From the NCBI RefSeq assembly GCF_030272615.1, contig NC_081413.1, positions 561,801,010 to 561,861,009 on the forward strand: 60,000 nt of DNA, given 5' to 3'. The notes beneath the pieces are model-generated. The model was not told where the DNA came from. It worked only from the letters and a program-made list of their open reading frames with translations, and searched no databases. Below are positions 24,273-35,435 of the stretch, in pieces. A program made the position numbers and the translations under genes. The DNA comes from Cryptomeria japonica (taxonomy: Eukaryota; Streptophyta; Pinopsida; Cupressales; Cupressaceae). Positions within the stretch are counted from its first letter, which is position 1. Each line of letters starts with the position of its first letter.

Positions 24273-25114
24273 TCCTTGTCCTCCTTGCCTGCACAAATGT
24301 TGCTAGCTCCAAAGTTTGAGTAATGGGGAGTTAGAGAGAGATGGAATGAATGTGGATTGCTCTCCTTGTGCTCAACAAGGTAGGTGGATTGATATTCGGA
24401 TTGGATTTGAATGATAGATAGGAGGATTTGGATTAGATTTGAGAGAGGATTAGAATAAATGGCATCATGACAATGCATGAGAAGTTGGATGATTTGTGAG
24501 GATAATAAGCTCCAATTTATAGATTGAAAGAGGCCAATGGAGGGCCAAGATCGATTTTATTATGAATGGTTGAGATTGATTTTAGATAGAAGGCATGGAT
24601 CAAGGGTGCCTTGGGAAAATAAATAGGAATATAAAATTCCTTTGGAAAAAGGGGGGAGAAATTTGAATTTCAAACTTGAGGAATTAAAAATTCCAAAATA
24701 AGGATGCATTGAGAGATTCAAAGAAATTTGAATTTCTTTGAGAGGCTTAATGTTGATGTGACATGAGTGGGAATTAAAAATAGGAGAATAATGATAAGCA
24801 TGATTACGAGAGATTCAAGAAGGATTAATTAGGTTGAGTGGGATTAGGAAAAGTGATTTGTAGGAATCACATGACTAGGTTAATTAATTAGAATTAATTA
24901 ATTGAGTGGGTTTTTAGAGGAAACAATTGTTGAGAGGACTTTAGAAGAATAGGGGAATAATTAATTTATTTGATAAATTAATTATTGGACTATAATGACA
25001 TGATTAATTAAATTAGATTTAATTAATTATGAGAGGAATAAGGATAATAAAATTAAATTATTTAATTATATTCATAGTCTTAAATTAATTAAATATTAAT
25101 TTTAGGTGTCTAAA
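24273..25114 (-). repeat. Gypsy-type LARD 5' LTR, main fragment after nested insertion
   Basis: Continues the LTR interrupted at 16257 (compare 8786-9601). Its terminal dinucleotide reads AA on the plus strand where the partner reads CA. The flanking duplication CTTTG follows at 25115. Confidence 0.88.
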
Positions 25115-26620
25115 CTTTGTACAAAGATGGAAACTTCTTATGCGCCCTACATTACTACCATTCACTACATGACTCATAGAATGAATCTAGCATTTGGAAT
25201 TTTGAGAAAGTATGCTCTAGTAAAAAAAAAAAAAAATTTAATCAGAGAGCTCTACTCACACTTATGTCGAAGTCCCAAAAAATTTATGGAATTTCAACAC
25301 TTTGTTGATGGAATAACTAATGGGAACAATCTTCTCAAGGTTAATGGTACCAAATGGATCTCTTTAGATGGTCCAACGCATCAAAAAAATTTATAATATT
25401 CATCCTTGATTGGACTATTTCACACAACTCGCGACGAATCAGAGCAACCAAAATTTCTTGACCTTCTTTGGAGGTTAATTAATATAGAGATACTCTTAAC
25501 TTTATCAACTCTTCTACCCATTCTAGAGGAAATGAGAAATATTATGAAGGTTGTCCAACAAAGAGCTATGTATATTGCAAAATATGCTACGCTGCGTAAG
25601 TTGACATGCATGACCCTCGATAATCTCTATTGAAATCAACCAAGACTATCTAATGAAAAATTTGTTAAGTGGCGGACACTCACAGATTTCAACAATCCTA
25701 ATAATTTTTTACAAATCGGTGTAAATGGGGAGATATGTGCCAATGTATGGGGATTTGAGATATGAATGCACTCTTATGCCATGGTTGACCCCGAGGAACC
25801 AGGAAAGCACCCTAGGAAGCCACTAGCAAGAGTTACAAGGGAAGATTTTGACAATATTGTTGAGTTTGTAACTACTTTTGTGAAAAAAATTGCCTATGAT
25901 CGTTCCTCAGAGATTAGAAGTAGATTCCCTCCTAAAAAACTACTCGAAGCCATGTCTATTGTGTTTCCTCAATACTGGAGCATCAATAGTCCAACTAATT
26001 TCTGAAGTAAGCTATTGACTTTGATAAAACAATTTTGCATATCGAAATAATTGAATGGAGTAACTATAAATGGAATATTAGATGAAACTCCTCTTAGAGA
26101 GAAATCAACTCATTTTGCATACACTATGAGGGAACAATATGATAGAGTGGAGAACCCCTGAGAACAGGAATCAATAACAAGGCTTTGGAAAAATCTAGGT
26201 GAGATCGAAGTGTTGCGTGATTTAATACCAGAATATTTTAAGATTGTTGATTTATGTCTTACCATGATATTGGGTTCGTTAGAAGATGGGAGAGTTTTTA
26301 GTTCTTTGGGGTTCCTAAAATCAAAGCTAAGAAACAAACTAGACAAAAATTTAGAAAATTGCTTGAGGCTCTATACATCTAGGTATGATGTCCACAACTT
26401 TCCTTATGATAGGGCACTGAAAATCTGGAGGTCCAAATATGAAAGAAGAGGTTTGGGAAACACTTCAAAACCAAAGAGCCAATGGGACTATTGACTCATG
26501 TACTGGACCTACTAGTAGCATTGAGATGCAGTTCAGCGAAGGTATGCAGACTCGGATTGAAGGAAACACAAACAAGAATCAAGAAAGCTCTGAATTTGTT
26601 GAGGAATGGCAATTGTAAGA
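25115..26620 (+). pseudogene. hAT-like transposase gene, C-terminal half
   Basis: Resumes in frame with 8642 once the LTR element and one copy of CTTTG are removed. Readable blocks are MTHRMNLAFGI, HLCRSPKKFMEFQHFVDGI, TKWISLDGP, LLTLSTLLPILEEM, RKLTCMTLDNLY and, near 26300-26440, KLRNKLDKNLENCLRLY, which matches the C-terminal dimerisation region of hAT transposases. Frameshifts occur near 25395, 25640 and 26005, and an A-run at 25222 lies inside the frame. The gene ends near 26618 with an acidic tail. It is a dead copy. Confidence 0.72.
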
Positions 26621-26639
26621 GATTGGAATTTATTAATCT

Positions 26640-27429
26640 TATTACTCTATCTCATCATTAATATTACAAAAGAATATTATTATGGTCGATAACTTAATTA
26701 TATTTTATGATTCTAACAACTTTTTGCAATTAGAATTTAATATTGATTTATAATTGTATTTTTCAACTTTCTATTTCTAGATTTAAAATAGCTTGATAAA
26801 AGGCCATAATGTGTTTATTGCTACAAAGATGTTTATTTAGACATGTTGAGAACTTACATTTTCATTAATTCTTTCAAAATATAGCCATATGATATAGTTT
26901 ATTCAATACAGCACCATGTGATTCTCCATGCAAAATTCCATACAAAGTTTCAAAACCCTTTGCAAATGACCCCAAATTCCCTTTTATAGAATCAAGGGAG
27001 CAACAACGGCGTCAGGTCGATTTGCAGGATGTGAAGACTAAACAAAAAATCAATTATTAAGGCACTGAATAGTAAATATATCATCCCGACTGCCATCAGT
27101 ATCACAAACCTAACACAAATTTACATGGCCATAATAGGTCGGATTAACAATTTAGCAATTTAACAACTGCTACATGTCTCCTGTTCAAAAAATAGTTCAA
27201 AATTAAATATTAATTCAAGCCATGAAAAATTAAATATAGATAATAGCAGTACCCAAAACCTAGAAATCAGAAATACAGAAATGCAGAAATGTTAAAACTT
27301 AAAACTTCAGAGAATTTGAGAATACAAATTTACAAGGCTGAAGGTTTGCACTGTGCATCATAAGTTGGATTAGCAATAGCGAGTGCTGGTTTTTTCCTGT
27401 TCATAAAATAAAGTTATTTCAAGCAATGT
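26640..27429. other. AT-rich sequence without a gene
   Basis: Downstream of the transposase remnant. Only short open frames, no repeat partner in the window and no recognisable domain. It could contain the hAT element's 3' end and the boundary of region 3. Confidence 0.5.
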
Positions 27430-28538
27430 CAAATTCCAAACAGAAAAAACATAAAATCTTGAAATTAAGAGTAAAAGTAGAGAACTGTGCAATACATACT
27501 ACAATTCTTGAGATTTTTGTGCCAGTTTTTGTAGGGTCCTCCACTTTTCGTCAGATGGAAGTAAAATATTCTTTAAACTATAGTAAGTCAACTTCAACTT
27601 TGTCAACAATCCATATTTAGAAGAGTGACTTGACATCGTTGTTTCACCCAATACCACATTCAAAGTTGTAAATGGTTTGATGAATTCCAGAAAGCTTTGG
27701 GGAGTTGTGTCCTTAGGAAGCAAGTCTTAATTAGACTTCGTTTTTTCCTCCATGCTTTTTTTGTAAGCTTCTTTTCCAATGAATTTATTTGATGGGTCAA
27801 TGAACTTTGGCAAACCAAGTTTAGTCAAAGTGGTTGTCTTTTCTTGTAGCTTCAATATCTCTTTGCCACCTTTATCCATAATTTTTTATGTTTCCCTTAG
27901 TTTCTGGCAATTTTTTAAGGATAGATGATGTCTTAACTATGGCATCAATGCAACTATTAATTTCCTTGGATGCCAAATAGTTGTCACTAATACTGTAGAC
28001 TACTTGCAAAATCTATTTTACCATATCCTCTTTTGAATAAACATGTATGCTCTTCTCAATGTGTCGTTTGATCATGCAATAAATTAATCTTAGACTTTCA
28101 TTTAATTCAAAAGATTCACACAACTTGTCACTCCTCTACATTATCTTCCCCCAAATATTTTTCTGTATATACTTCACTCTATTTTTCATATTATCGTTCA
28201 ATCTATCTTACGAAGTTTTAATTTTATCATTTGCATTGTGCAAGTCTTCTTTCATGTGTGCACATTTTTTTCTTTCTTCCTCTACTTCCTCTTCCAAATG
28301 TTTTTCTTCTTCTTTCTCATGATCTAATAGGTCTTGTATGTTTTTTATTTAGGAAGCAGGAGACTCATAACTTTTGTATAATTTTTGTAAATTGGTTCTT
28401 TCATCATCAATTTTTTTACTTCTTTTAGCCAATTTTTCCCTCAGTTCCTTTAGTTTTGCCTCCATATTTTCCTGCTTTGCAATTTCTATTGCAAAGCCCG
28501 AATTTTTTATCCTCTTTGTAAATCATTGCACTTGTTAT
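27430..28538 (-). pseudogene. Region 3, C-terminal coding part (coiled coil), interrupted by element 2
   Basis: Minus-strand frames read charged heptad-like text: DLLDHEKEEEKHLEEEVEEE, RKKCAHMKEDLHNANDKIK and, further on, VYSISDNYLASKEINSCIDAI. Many stops. It belongs with 35436-38400, from which it was separated by the element 2 insertion; 28534-28538 is the GTTAT target copy. No family recognised. The order (globular N-terminus, low complexity, coiled-coil C-terminus) mirrors ORF2 of elements 1 and 2. Confidence 0.5.
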
Positions 28539-29481
28539 TATTGGAATCAAATAACACTGAAAGGGGGGGGGGTGGTGAATCACTGTTATACCATAATGAT
28601 TAATTTTAGCCTTATAAATACATGCATACACCAACTAGTATATTGATACATAAAAAATTGAAAGAAGTAAAGCAACCAATAAACCAATCACATAAATGAG
28701 AACCATAACAAATAGATTTATATGTGGAAAACCTCAAAGAGGAAAACCCACGGTGGAATTTGTGACCCATAATATCAATCCACTTGCCATATGAAGAGAT
28801 ATTACAAAATATGAGGGGCATGCACTTGTAGGAAGGCTTACATCCTAGAGCACATTCCTCAATCAAAAAAGGAGCCTCACTGACTACATAAAATTCTAGA
28901 CTACAATCCAGAGAAGTGTGAACTACTAAGATAGCATCTTCTATGCCAGAATACAATTCCAGTTTAAGCTTTGTCTGTTCCAGTCTAAAACCCTAAACCG
29001 TTTACCGCAATAACCCTTACATAAATACCTCACATACATAATCTCTCTAATATATTTTGCATCATATTACATTCACATATCCATAATCTCCTATCTAATG
29101 TCTATATCAAAATGATCTATAAAAATGACCTATATACCCTATACAAATTATCATGCCTTGTGTCGTCTTACAAAGATATATACAATATCAAATTACATGT
29201 CAGCCAGAAAAGTACATAAATGCATAAATATTAAAACCAATTTTCAATGTCGGATCCAAGATATGTCGACCTCCAATACCGATAACCTTTACTAAGCCAT
29301 GTCGGTCTACATTGTCAGTAACCAAAGAAATCCTTTTGTCCTATCGGTACCAGTGTCGGTGTAGTATCTGTGAAGTGCATGCCAGTACACAACTAAAAAA
29401 AACATGAAGCTAGAACACAATATCATATTGCCATCAATGAAAACATAGTGAAACTAACCAATTGAGTGTCAATTGCCAACA
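28539..29481 (-). repeat. Element 2 3' LTR
   Basis: Aligns with 34526-35430 throughout. Its plus-strand start is TATTGGAATC where the partner has TGTTAGAATC. It contains a run of nine G near 28563 and an extra ~20 bp before 29460. Confidence 0.88.
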
Positions 29482-29500
29482 ATATCCCCCTTTGGCATTG
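29482..29500 (-). other. Polypurine tract of element 2
   Basis: Minus-strand CAATGCCAAAGGGGGATAT immediately before TGTTGGCAATTG. It is almost the same as the tract and LTR start of the copia at 2826-2856. Confidence 0.85.
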
Positions 29501-29949
29501 ATGTGAACACTCATGTGAAAAATGGTCAAGGTTTCATCTGTTGGTTTCATCCTGCCCTGCTCCCTCTGAGTTGAATATCCATTAATGCAAAATACTTCAC
29601 ATCTTCATATCTATAACTCCCATATCTCCATAACTCCCCCTAATGTATACAACTCCTTTTATTCTTTTTCACATCTATATCACTCCCCCTTTGACATCAA
29701 TGCCATCAAAAATTCTAAAAGGAATGTCAAAAAAAAGAACTGTACAATAAATATCCCAGAATGTCTTACCGGAGCTTAACAAATTTCAAAATTTCTAGAT
29801 AAGCCATCTCTAGTAGCTCAAGATAAGTATCCCAACCTATTTTGAATATGCCAAAAATAGATACAAGTCCACTCAATATATGTGCAAAAGACTCTTTCTC
29901 ATTTACCTCTATCGGTGTGGCCTTTCCCACCATATCCATGCATTCTTTC

Positions 29950-32900
29950 TTATGTACACTGAGTGAATCTAACCAGGGACTCACCAAGCCTCTTAGACTT
30001 CTGGCTCTTCCCATTGTTTTTGTCTCTTTCCTTCTCAAGAACATAAATTTGGTTCTCCAAAATCAAAATTTGACCATGAATGGATGTAGTCAATGAAATC
30101 AATCCATCAAAAGAATTAACTACATTTGTAATTTTCTTCTCAAGTTCTTTTATCTTTTTATCCACATTAGTTGTAAGTATTTCAGTGTTGCAACATACCC
30201 TATATATATTTGTACATTGCTTCAAATAATTTTCTATTAGTATTATCTTATCATCAATCTTCTTCTTCTCAGATTCAATTACCTGATCAAATGCAACTCT
30301 CTTAGCCTGAGTAAACCTCTCTAGTGCTTGCTGGTTTGAGATTTGTTGTAAGGATTGAAAATCTTTTGAAATATTCTTAGTGATTATTTTAAGCTTGTCA
30401 AATGGGCTCAATTCATTTTCAATCTTTCACTTTGGGACCAATCTGTGTAGAACAATGATTGATTGATCAATAATCCCTTTATCTGTGGATCCCTCCTTCA
30501 TTAGTTTTTGTGCTGCCATCATCAAGAGTTCAGTGGGACTCATCTTTGTTATTTTTTTCTTTTCGACCTATGAGGTGTCAATTGAAATCAATGATAGACC
30601 AACTATTGGTCCCCTATCAGATTCCTCTTTCTTCTCTGAAGATTTATCCTTTATAACCTCCTCACTTGCACCAATGGCTTCACCACTTGGTGCAATCTAT
30701 GTAACTGATGGTTCCTTTGTAGGAACTGTAACCTCAACCTGTACATTTGTATCTAAAGGATTATTAGCCTCAATATTAGTATCTTGTAGAATATTAACTT
30801 GTTCACTCTCCGTGTTAACCGGTATCTCAATATTTGTCTATACATTTGTATTTACTAAGGGCTCAATTTCCACTATCTTAATATTTTTTTAAATAGAGGG
30901 TGAAGTACCCATAATCCCCTTCCCTTTTCCTTCAACCAGGGTATCTACAGTGTCTATCTTGGTTTTTGGTGAAGTAAAGAATCTTGTGTTTTCTCCAAGA
31001 AATTTTACCTATGCTTTTTGAGTCTCCTTTATTATTTCATTTACTCTTCCTAGCATAAGACTAGTTATTCTATGTTTTCTATTAAAAAAAATTATATCTG
31101 CCACCTCAATTATCTTTTCCATTTCATATGGAGCAATAGTAACACAAATAGATAATAGCTCTTGAATTTTAATATGTTTATCTTCTTGCATAGCTGAGAG
31201 TCTTCTAGCATCTAACATATTATAAAATACAGCCACTATTTGATTTTCTATTTTTATTAAGGCTTTCTTATAAATATCCAAGTACAATAAGACTTCTTCC
31301 TCTACCTCTCTTTGTTCATCATCCTCTAAGCATTCATAATAAAATTGAACATTCTTCAACATGTCATCTTTACTGATTTCATCTACTAACTCTGCACAAG
31401 TTTTAGGTGGTATGATAGTCACATTACCAGATTCAACTGCTAAGTCGATGTCACTCTTCTTCTTCCCCTTTACAATACCGGGTGTAGCTAAAGGTGTTCC
31501 CTTTGGTGCTTGCTTTTTTGCTGGTATTTTGATTGTAACCTTCCTATTTGGTTGCTTCTTAGGTTCTACCTTTGTTTCCTTTTTTTTCTTTCTAACAACC
31601 CTCTTAAATGCCAGCAGTGTGTCATCCTCAGATTCTTATTCTGTAGTAATAGGCTCAATATGTACTTCAGAACTCTTCCTCTTCTTGCCTTTCTCCGGGA
31701 CAACATCAATTAATGTTTTAATGTCCTTTGAGACCTTCTCCAAAAATTTGCTTTCTTTCTCTTCCTGCTTCTCTCTTTTCTTCTGGTTGAACTCTGTTTC
31801 AACCTCTTGTGTTTTCTGTTATGCAGTACCATAGGGCTTCACTGCCTCATCAATTGGTGCATCAATCAACATTTTTGTATAAGCATCAAGAATTTGTGCA
31901 TCCACCTCATAGCCCATTTATTCAATCCAAATTTTTTGGGGCTTAACTACTTCCATAACTATTTTATCATTCTTTACCATGAAGCATATGTCGGTTGAAT
32001 ATTTTTCTAAAATGTGCTCAGGTACCCTTACCCTAGACCTCATAGATTTATAGAATTCTTTGAAATATCCCAAAACTTTATCATCTCTCTAACTTCCTAA
32101 AGCAGCAATTGATTGTTTCAATTGTCTCCCTACTGAGATGTCAAATGCCCATTTCCTTTTACCAAAACCAGGTGTATCATTCATGAAATATAACATTAAG
32201 AAAACTATCAATTTTCTATACTAGAATGTACCCTTCTCTTCATCGTTAATCTTCCCTAGGTTTATTATCAACTCATCTAGCATCCAACCGCATAGATCTA
32301 ATTTTACATTCTCTCTCATCATTTTGTATGCAGCCAAAATGCATGAACTGGAAATAGAAAATAGTTGGTTTGACTGAGTTACCTTATACCAAATGATCAT
32401 GCTACTCAATTTGATGTCCATGTCAGTAATAGTGCTCACTCTCATGGATCTCCTGTCAGATTTGGCATTTGTGATCTTTTTCATGAAATCATTTGAAACC
32501 TTCTTGTTTGGATGTTTCCCAATTGATGGTAAACCAATTATTGCCCATATGGATTCCTTGGTGATTTTGTAAGGTCTATTTAACCATATTAATTCCCCAT
32601 GTCATCTGCTCAAAACATATCTGATTATCTCATCTTCAAATCCTGGAATATCTAGAATATCGGTAAACCCTAGATCTTCAATATGCTTGAATGTCGGTTT
32701 GATATTTCCAGATTCTCCTATTAGCTCACTCATATACATACCCTTAATTTCAAAAGTTCCCAAGTCATCAATGTGATAGTGAATATATTCCCTAACATCC
32801 TCTACATAGACAACTCCCTCTGGAATGCGAGAAAATGCTCCAACCGAATCTTCCAAGGTAGCCACATGTGGATACCACTTGAAAGTTGGCCTAGCGTGGT

Positions 32901-33060
32901 CCTTGACTCCTACTACAGTCAGGTTTGTAACAAAAATAAGAATAGATGATGATCCTTCTTTCATGTTTAAAGATAAATACCTTTTGATCTCTCTCGGTGG
33001 AAAACCTCCAACAAATCCTTCCAAATGCGGTGAAATCTCTCAAGAAGAAATCTGATTGCT
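29950..33060 (-). pseudogene. Element 2 ORF2, conserved unknown protein
   Basis: Matches element 1 ORF2 in order. AFSRIPEGVVYVEDVREY (near 32830-32770) pairs with AFSLIPN-VLLVEDVRFF, EDLGFTDIL with KIKGFTKAL, and WLNRPYKITKESIWAIIGLP with WLEEKPFKITKEIIHVITGYP. AAYKMMRENVKLDLCGWMLD pairs with the YRIVKKGMKVDLYEVLLN block, EKYSTDICFMV (near 32020) with EKYKDDICFEV, and MGYEVDAQI with MGYEIDYDI. The C-terminal FDGLISLTTSI (near 30090) pairs with LDGLISLLADI. The middle is Lys/Pro- then Thr/Glu-rich. A clear start codon is not seen; a frameshift lies near 33025. Broken by several stops. Function unknown. Confidence 0.7.
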
Positions 33061-33244
33061 CTAAATTGCATTTGATCACTCTTAGTCGCTCTTAATTGCT
33101 CTGAAATTGCTCTGAATGCAAGGTGATCAACAATGAAGTCAATTCAACCTTTAACCTTCAAGAAAAACTATAATCTTCTATTGACATAAATGACTGTCGG
33201 TGAAAGATACCGAATCTCGCTCAGTACATATCCATGTTGGATAA

Positions 33245-34457
33245 TCATCTCCAAAAACTGGAACATCTTCCATAACCTCTTCCCAGGGCATATGAAATAT
33301 CTTCATGAATTTTGCCTACCCCTAAGGCATCTGCCTTAGTTATCGGATGAGCTACCTGCCAGTGCAGGAGCAGCCTCCTCTGTCGGATAAGTAACCGGGC
33401 TATTTCCATCTGATGATTGTTCTTCAATATTCCTAACCCATTTCTGAGTATGATCTTATCGGATCTCTCTAACCTTCTCTTTTCCTTTCTCATTTGATCC
33501 TTCATTACCAACCAGTGGATTTTTGCTTCTATAGAATTTTTCAATATGTCCAACCTCATTACATGCATAACATGTAATATTGTTCCTTTGAATTTCTTTG
33601 CTAAAACCGATGAAATTGCTTGACCTGCACTAATTAGCCATATGTCCAAATTTTCTACATGCGTAGCATTTAATATTCATTCTGCAATCTTCTATTTTAT
33701 GACCATACTAATTGCATTTAGAACATTTACCGGGAGCATATTCAAGGTTCTAATTTTCTTTGTATCTACATTTCCTAGCCATGTGACCAAATCTATTATA
33801 CACAAAACATCTACCATTGAATTTATAAGCATTAAATTTGCTTGCCGGTACCTTATGGTTTTGATCTTCATTAGCAGTACTGAAACTCTGTCCTTGCTCA
33901 AATCCAAGTCCACTAGAATCTCCAATCTGCCTTTGTCTCTTCAATAACTCATCTACTTGTGCTGAGATAATCTTGAATTTTTCTTTATACTCACTTGCAG
34001 TAGTTAAATCTTCTCTTAGAATTATCATTTGTCTCTCAAGCTCTTGTTCATTACTATGGGATTGTAACAAATAAATTCTCAACATCTAATTTTCATGAAT
34101 CAACCTACCACATTCTTCAAATTTGTTCTTCAAGGATACGGAAAGATTTTCTTCCTTTTTATTTTGATCCTCAATCTCCTTAGACATCCTCATAGTTATA
34201 ACTTGCATTTTTTTTTTCATAACAATGTTCTCTTGACTCAATTTGTGACATTGTTCCTTAAGAGCATCTTTCTCTTCATCATCTTGACTTTGCAAAAGTT
34301 CCTTCCTCCTAGCATGAACAGATGATAACCTCTCTTGTAGGACAAGAATGAATTCCTTGGCAGAATTTAGTTCATCTTGTAGCTTTAACTTCTTCAACTC
34401 TTCAGCATCATAATCTTCAAGTGCCATCTCAAGTTGCTTCTCTAAAGCCATATCCAT
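33245..34457 (-). pseudogene. Element 2 ORF1, coiled coil plus CCHC knuckles (gag-like)
   Basis: ATG at 34457 (MDMALEKQLEMALEDYDAEE) lies about 55 bp after the primer site. A coiled coil continues to about 33900 (one stop near 34086), followed by knuckles CFVYNRFGHMARKC, CSKCN-stop-YGHKIEDC, CYACRKFGHMAN-stop-C and CYACNEVGHIEKFY. Several knuckle residues are lost to stops or Cys to Tyr changes. Same plan and position as ORF1 of element 1. Confidence 0.75.
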
Positions 34458-34510
34458 GGATTCTGGTTTAAGGATCTTCCTCAAGCTGTTAAACTTCCCC
34501 TGAGAGACAA

Positions 34511-34525
34511 GGCTCTGATACCAAT
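34511..34525 (-). other. Primer-binding site of element 2
   Basis: Minus-strand ATTGGTATCAGAGCC directly after the LTR end TTCTAACA: the standard plant initiator Met-tRNA primer site. Confidence 0.92.
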
Positions 34526-35430
34526 TGTTAGAATCCAAAAACAATGAGATGGGGGGGGAGGGGTGAATCAGTGTTATACTAGAATGATTAATTTTAGCCT
34601 TATAAAAATATGCATACACCAACTGGTATACCGGTACATACAAAATTGAAAGAAGTAAAACAACCAATAAGCCAATCACATAAATGAGAACCATAAAACA
34701 GATTTATACATGGAAAACCTCAAAAAGGAAAAACCACTATGGTATTTGTGACCCACAATATCAATCCACTATCCATATGAAGAAATATTACAAAAAATGA
34801 AGGGCATGCACTTGCAGGAAGGCTTGCATCCTAAAGCACACTGCTCAATCACAAAAGGAGCCTCACTGACTACATAAAATTCTAGAATACAATCCAAAGA
34901 AGTGTGAACTGCTAAGATAGCATCTTCTATGCCAAAATATAGTTCTGGTTTAAGCTCTCTTTGTTCCAGTCTGAAACCCTAAACCCTTTACCGGAATAAC
35001 CCTTACATAAATATCCTCACATACATAATCTCTCTAATATATTTCACATAATATTATATTCACATATCCATAATCTCCTATCTCATGTCTATATCAAAAT
35101 GATCTATCAAACTGACCTATATACCCTATACAAATTATCATTCCTTATGTTGGCTTACAAAGATATATATAATATCAAATTACATGTCGGCCAGATAACA
35201 TAAATGCATAAATATTAAAACCAATTGTCGATGTCGGATCCAAGATATGTTGGCCTCCAATAGCAATAACCTTTACTAAACCATGTCGGCCTACATTATC
35301 GCTAACCAAAGAAATCCTTATGTCCTACCGATGTAGTATCTGTGAAGTGTCTGTCAGTACACAACTGAACAAAAACATGAAGCTGAAACACAATACCATG
35401 TTGCCATCAATTGAGTGTCAATTGACAACA
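34526..35430 (-). repeat. Element 2 5' LTR
   Basis: Plus-strand TGTTAGAATCC to ATTGACAACA. On the minus strand it ends with GATTCACCCCTCCCCCCCCATCTCA, then TTGTTTTTGGATTCTAACA. Confidence 0.9.
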
Positions 35431-35435
35431 GTTAT

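Larger units (their letters stand above)
8643..25114 (-). mobile_element. Non-autonomous gypsy-type LTR element (LARD-like), itself interrupted
   Basis: On the minus strand the LTR starts TGTAGACACCTAAAAT and ends TTGTGAGACA. Left copy: 8643-9601. Right copy: 16115-16257 plus 24273-25114, split by the copia-type element. The target duplication CTTTG is at 8638-8642 and 25115-25119. The polypurine tract (minus) is at 9602-9617 and the primer site at 16092-16114. Length without the insert is about 8.46 kb. The internal region (9602-16114) has no gag, protease, RT or integrase that I can find, only low-complexity coding potential and a leader shared with the Tat-like element. It would depend on proteins from another element. 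Confidence 0.88.
28539..35430 (-). mobile_element. Non-autonomous copia-type element 2 (two-ORF LARD)
   Basis: LTRs 28539-29481 and 34526-35430, target duplication GTTAT at 28534-28538 and 35431-35435. On the minus strand the LTR starts TGTTGGCAATTGACACTC and ends GATTCTAACA (decayed in the left copy). A perfect ATTGGTATCAGAGC primer site follows, and a CATCAATGCCAAAGGGGG polypurine tract precedes the 3' LTR. Internal content is ORF1 (coiled coil, knuckles) and ORF2 only. No RT, integrase or protease found. Confidence 0.92.

Noticed and set aside
30485-31834. Plus-strand Ser/Phe-rich frames of 135 and 157 codons
   Set aside because: Shadows of ORF2 of element 2, which is on the minus strand and matches element 1.
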